7,402 bases of DNA from Planctomycetota bacterium (lineage in GTDB: Bacteria; Planctomycetota; PUPC01; DSUN01), in assembly GCA_016872875.1 (NCBI GenBank), contig VGYW01000414.1, positions 1-7,402 on the forward strand, written 5' to 3'. Positions 5,461 to 7,402 of this stretch are shown in pieces (positions within the stretch are counted from its first letter, which is position 1; every line of letters begins with the position of its first letter). A program made the position numbers and the translations under genes. The notes below the pieces were generated by a model that saw nothing but the letters and a program-made list of their open reading frames with translations, did not search any database and was not told the DNA's origin.

Positions 5461-5486
5461 GGTGATCATCTTGGTGATCATCTTGG
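5461..5486. repeat. 12-bp tandem repeat with TGATCA
   Basis: GGTGATCATCTT occurs twice head to tail (5461-5472, 5473-5484) followed by GG. A related stretch, ATCTTGATGATCA, lies at 5433-5445. Each copy includes the palindrome TGATCA. Function unknown. Confidence 0.6.
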
Positions 5487-5520
5487 CCGCGCTCTTCGCA
5501 TGCGGTGTGCGGACCGCGGA

Positions 5521-6999
5521 TTACGGATTCTTCGGCGGGGGGACTCGTGGGGGCGTGTGGAAGAGCGCCGAGGCGGGAATCTCTTTCCTGAGGAGGCCCG
5601 GGCCTTCGTAGAAGACCTTGAGCTCGGGGTCGCCGGGACCCTGGAAGAAGGTGACGGAGATGGGGTGCTTTCCGGCCTGGAGGGGGATGAAGCCGCGCTT
5701 CTCGGCGGTGGCGTGGAGGCCGTCGTTGTCCACCACCAACTGGTCGCCGACGTGGAGGCGGCTGCCGTCGTCGGAGCGGGTGCTGAAGAGGTAGACGCCG
5801 TCCTTGGGCGCCTCGATGTAGCCGGTGAAGCGCAAGGCGAAGTTCTCTTTGCCGGCGTAGGCGCCGAGGGCGAAGGTTGGGGACACGCCCGAGGCCTCGG
5901 GCTTGAGCTTGTCGAAGTCGGGCAGGGCCTTCCAGTTGCCGCGGAAGTGTTGGAAGTTGACGCCGGGCAGGAGGCCGGCCACTTTGTCGGCGGGCCGGCG
6001 CTTGACCTCGCCGAGGGTGACTGTGGCGGTGAGGCGTCGGCCCTTGCGGAGGAGCGAGATGGGGAGGATTTCGCCGCCCCTGCGCTCGATGAGGGCGAGG
6101 GAGTAGTCAATCACGCCGGAGACTGGCTCCTTGCCGACGGCGGCCACGACGTCGCCGGTGCGGATGCCTGCGGCCTCGGCGGGGGAGCCTTTGGCGACCT
6201 CGGTGACGCGGGCGGGGCCGTCGGGTGCGACCTTGAGTCCGAGGACGAAGCCGTAGCGCCCCTCGGGGGCGACGAGTTCGGGGAAGGCGGCGCGGACCTT
6301 GTCCACGGGGATTGCGAAGCCGATGTTCTCGGCCTCCTCCTTGCTGCTGGTACACAGGCCGATCATCTCGCCCAGGATGTTCAGGAGCGGGCCGCCCGAG
6401 GTGCCGGGGTTGATGCTCGCGTCGGTCTGGATCATGTCGGTCAGCATCGCGTAGTCGGTGTTCGTGGCGCGGCCTGTGCCGCTGACGATGCCTGAGGCGA
6501 CGGTGAAGGAGATGCCGAAGGGGTTTCCGATGGTGATGGCGGGCTCGCCCATCATGACTTTTCGGCTCTCGCCGAGCTTGAGGGGCTTGAGTGGGCGGCC
6601 GGCATCGATCTTCATCAGCGCGAGGTCGTTCGCGGGGTCCTCCGCAAGCACGCGGGCGGGACAGCGCTTGCCGTCGGCCAGGGCGGCGTCGCGGCGCCCC
6701 TCGAAGCGGAGCATGTGGCTGTTGGTCAACACGTAGCCGGCCGGGTGGATGATGCAGCCGCTGCCCCACTGGGTGTGGGTGGTGTGGAGGCGCGTGGCCG
6801 GCCCCTTGCCGTCAGGGGCGGGCTTCGTGCTGTGCTCCACCCGCGTGGCGGCGAACATCACGACCGAGTCCTTGCACTGCTCGAAGACCCGCGCCACGGC
6901 GGTCCGCCGCAGCGCCTCATCGGAAGGCCGTGGCGCGCGCACGCACGCCGCCATGACGAGAGCTATCGGCACCCCCAAGGCTGCTCGCAGTGCGTTCAC
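5521..6999 (-). CDS. HtrA-like serine protease lipoprotein with PDZ and PA14 domains
   Basis: Predicted envelope serine protease of the HtrA/DegP class, 492 residues. GTG6999 gives a signal peptide ending VMAAC, with Cys19 as the lipid-modified residue. The trypsin-like domain (~35-235) has the full triad: His95 in LTNSHM, Asp125 in DPANDLALMKID and Ser201 in NPGTSGGPL, with GSGCIIHPAGYVLTNSH and IGNPFG as further hallmarks. A PDZ domain (~248-330, 'SPAEAAGIRTGDVVAAVG') follows and would sense or tether substrate C-termini. The C-terminal ~345-482 is PA14-like ('NWKALPDF', 'YIEAPKDGVYLFSTRSDDGSRL', 'AGKHPISVTFFQG'), a beta-sandwich usually linked to carbohydrate or surface binding. HtrA proteins normally end in PDZ domains, so the PA14 tail is unusual. 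The gene stands alone, and a tandem repeat array occupies its upstream region. Confidence 0.92.
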   Translation of the reverse strand: MNALRAALGVPIALVMAACVRAPRPSDEALRRTAVARVFEQCKDSVVMFAATRVEHSTKPAPDGKGPATRLHTTHTQWGSGCIIHPAGYVLTNSHMLRFEGRRDAALADGKRCPARVLAEDPANDLALMKIDAGRPLKPLKLGESRKVMMGEPAITIGNPFGISFTVASGIVSGTGRATNTDYAMLTDMIQTDASINPGTSGGPLLNILGEMIGLCTSSKEEAENIGFAIPVDKVRAAFPELVAPEGRYGFVLGLKVAPDGPARVTEVAKGSPAEAAGIRTGDVVAAVGKEPVSGVIDYSLALIERRGGEILPISLLRKGRRLTATVTLGEVKRRPADKVAGLLPGVNFQHFRGNWKALPDFDKLKPEASGVSPTFALGAYAGKENFALRFTGYIEAPKDGVYLFSTRSDDGSRLHVGDQLVVDNDGLHATAEKRGFIPLQAGKHPISVTFFQGPGDPELKVFYEGPGLLRKEIPASALFHTPPRVPPPKNP

Positions 7000-7009
7000 A
7001 GCAGGTGCT

Positions 7010-7015
7010 CTCCTC
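7010..7015 (-). promoter_or_regulatory. Shine-Dalgarno of the protease gene
   Basis: Minus-strand GAGGAG ends 10 nt before the GTG start at 6999 and supports that start, which in turn gives a normal 19-residue lipoprotein signal. The first 65-bp repeat unit begins at the very next base. Confidence 0.6.
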
Positions 7016-7290
7016 AGTCCCGAAGGGACGCCAGTGGGTTGCCGGCGGCTTCAGCCGCCGGAAAGGGCGCAAGCCCCAACAGTCCCAAAGGGACGCCAGT
7101 GGGTTGCCGGCGGCTTCAGCCGCCGGAAGGGGCGCGAGCCCCATCAGTTCCAAAGGGACGCCAGTGGGTTGCCGGCGGCTTCAGCCGCCGGAAGGGGCGC
7201 GAGCCCCATCAGTCCCAAAGGGACGCCAGTGGGTTGCCGGCGGCTTCAGCCGCCGGAAAGGGCGCAGACCCCATCAGTCCCAAAGGGACG
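7016..7290. repeat. tandem array of four 65-bp units plus a 15-bp partial unit
   Basis: Units are 7016-7080, 7081-7145, 7146-7210 and 7211-7275, with a 15-bp partial fifth (7276-7290). A 41-bp core is identical in all four. Each unit has three inverted repeats in order: GTCCC/GGGAC with a 3-nt loop, the palindrome CCGGCGGCTTCAGCCGCCGG, and a GGGGC/GCCCC-type stem. The third stem has loop GCAA in unit 1 and GCGA in units 2 and 3, both GNRA tetraloops on the plus strand. Unit 4 has changes that weaken this stem. Unit 3 changes one C to T in the first stem, making a G-U pair on the plus strand. The unit length is not a multiple of three, so the long open frames here are not coding. The array lies directly upstream of the protease gene. 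Confidence 0.92.
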
Positions 7291-7330
7291 ACAGGAAGGG
7301 GACCAGGGTGCACCCAGGCGCTGGTTCTGC

Positions 7331-7385
7331 CGTCCCTTCGGGACTGAGCAGGGGGCCGCTCCGGTCCGGCGGCTGAAGCCGCCGG
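7331..7385. repeat. inverted partial copies of the 65-bp repeat modules
   Basis: 7331-7348 is the exact reverse complement of 7013-7030 (18 bp), so the array is bounded by an inverted repeat. 7366-7385 is the exact reverse complement of the central 20-bp palindromic module of each unit. The 40 bp between the array and the first inverted copy (7291-7330) holds the palindrome GGGTGCACCC (7306-7315). Confidence 0.75.
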
Positions 7386-7402
7386 CTACCGACTACGCTC
7401 CC

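Larger units (their letters stand above)
4908..5520. other. about 610-bp stretch with no intact gene
   Basis: Open frames here are short and their translations look random, apart from the remnant at 5024-5224. The stretch also holds a direct repeat, a long hairpin and a 12-bp tandem repeat, listed separately. It looks like decayed accessory DNA between the Zn-ribbon gene and the protease gene. Confidence 0.5.

Noticed and set aside
5366..5611. Small plus-strand membrane or lipoprotein ORF (LRAVIILVIILAALFAC)
   Set aside because: The hydrophobic stretch comes from the 12-bp tandem repeat. There is no ribosome site at ATG5366, and the end overlaps the convergent protease gene by 91 bp. Kept only as a weak possibility.
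7016..7290. CRISPR array
   Set aside because: The 65-bp units are joined directly with no variable spacers, and the differences are scattered point changes. This is a plain tandem repeat.
6715..7376. Long plus-strand open frames through the protease and repeat region
   Set aside because: They are antisense to a clear protease gene or run through the 65-bp repeats, whose length is not a multiple of three, so several frames stay open by chance. The translations are repetitive and family-less.

Overview
The window is GC-rich (the outer thirds look close to 70% G+C by eye) and carries gene types common in Planctomycetota and related PVC or deep-branching environmental bacteria: lipoproteins with STN-like modules, a trypsin/PDZ protein with a C-terminal PA14 domain, a Zn-ribbon membrane protein, and many GC-rich palindromic repeats. 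That lineage is an inference from gene style. No marker gene here proves it.

Layout. (1) 70-2489 and 2633-3160, plus strand: a predicted lipoprotein built of two similar halves, then thiL (thiamine-monophosphate kinase), then tsaE (ATPase for tRNA t6A synthesis). A large trinucleotide-rich hairpin separates the lipoprotein gene from thiL. The thiL-tsaE junction is duplicated: a 30-bp perfect repeat carrying the last codons of thiL and the ATGA stop/start recurs exactly 147 bp (49 codons) later, with a GC-rich hairpin between the copies. tsaE therefore has two in-frame starts. (2) 3442-4109, plus strand: a PIN-domain (VapC-like) protein and a 62-residue partner with ATGA overlap, behind a good sigma70-type promoter that would make a leaderless mRNA. 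This looks like a small toxin-antitoxin-type module of lower G+C. (3) 4191-4805, minus strand: a Zn-ribbon protein with two membrane segments, with a plausible promoter and an operator-like palindrome over its -35. (4) 4806-5520: about 700 bp without a convincing intact gene, holding a probable gene remnant, a direct repeat flanking a 70-nt hairpin, and a small tandem repeat. (5) 5521-6999, minus strand: an HtrA-like lipoprotein protease with PDZ and PA14 domains. (6) 7016-7402: four 65-bp tandem repeats, each with three hairpins, directly upstream of the protease gene, followed by inverted partial copies.

The genes do not form one pathway. thiL and tsaE are housekeeping enzymes that share a transcription unit. 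The PIN pair, the Zn-ribbon gene and the remnant look like accessory DNA placed between two conserved high-GC blocks. The most unusual points are the duplicated thiL-tsaE junction, the structured 65-bp array in front of the protease gene, and the protease-PDZ-PA14 fusion.
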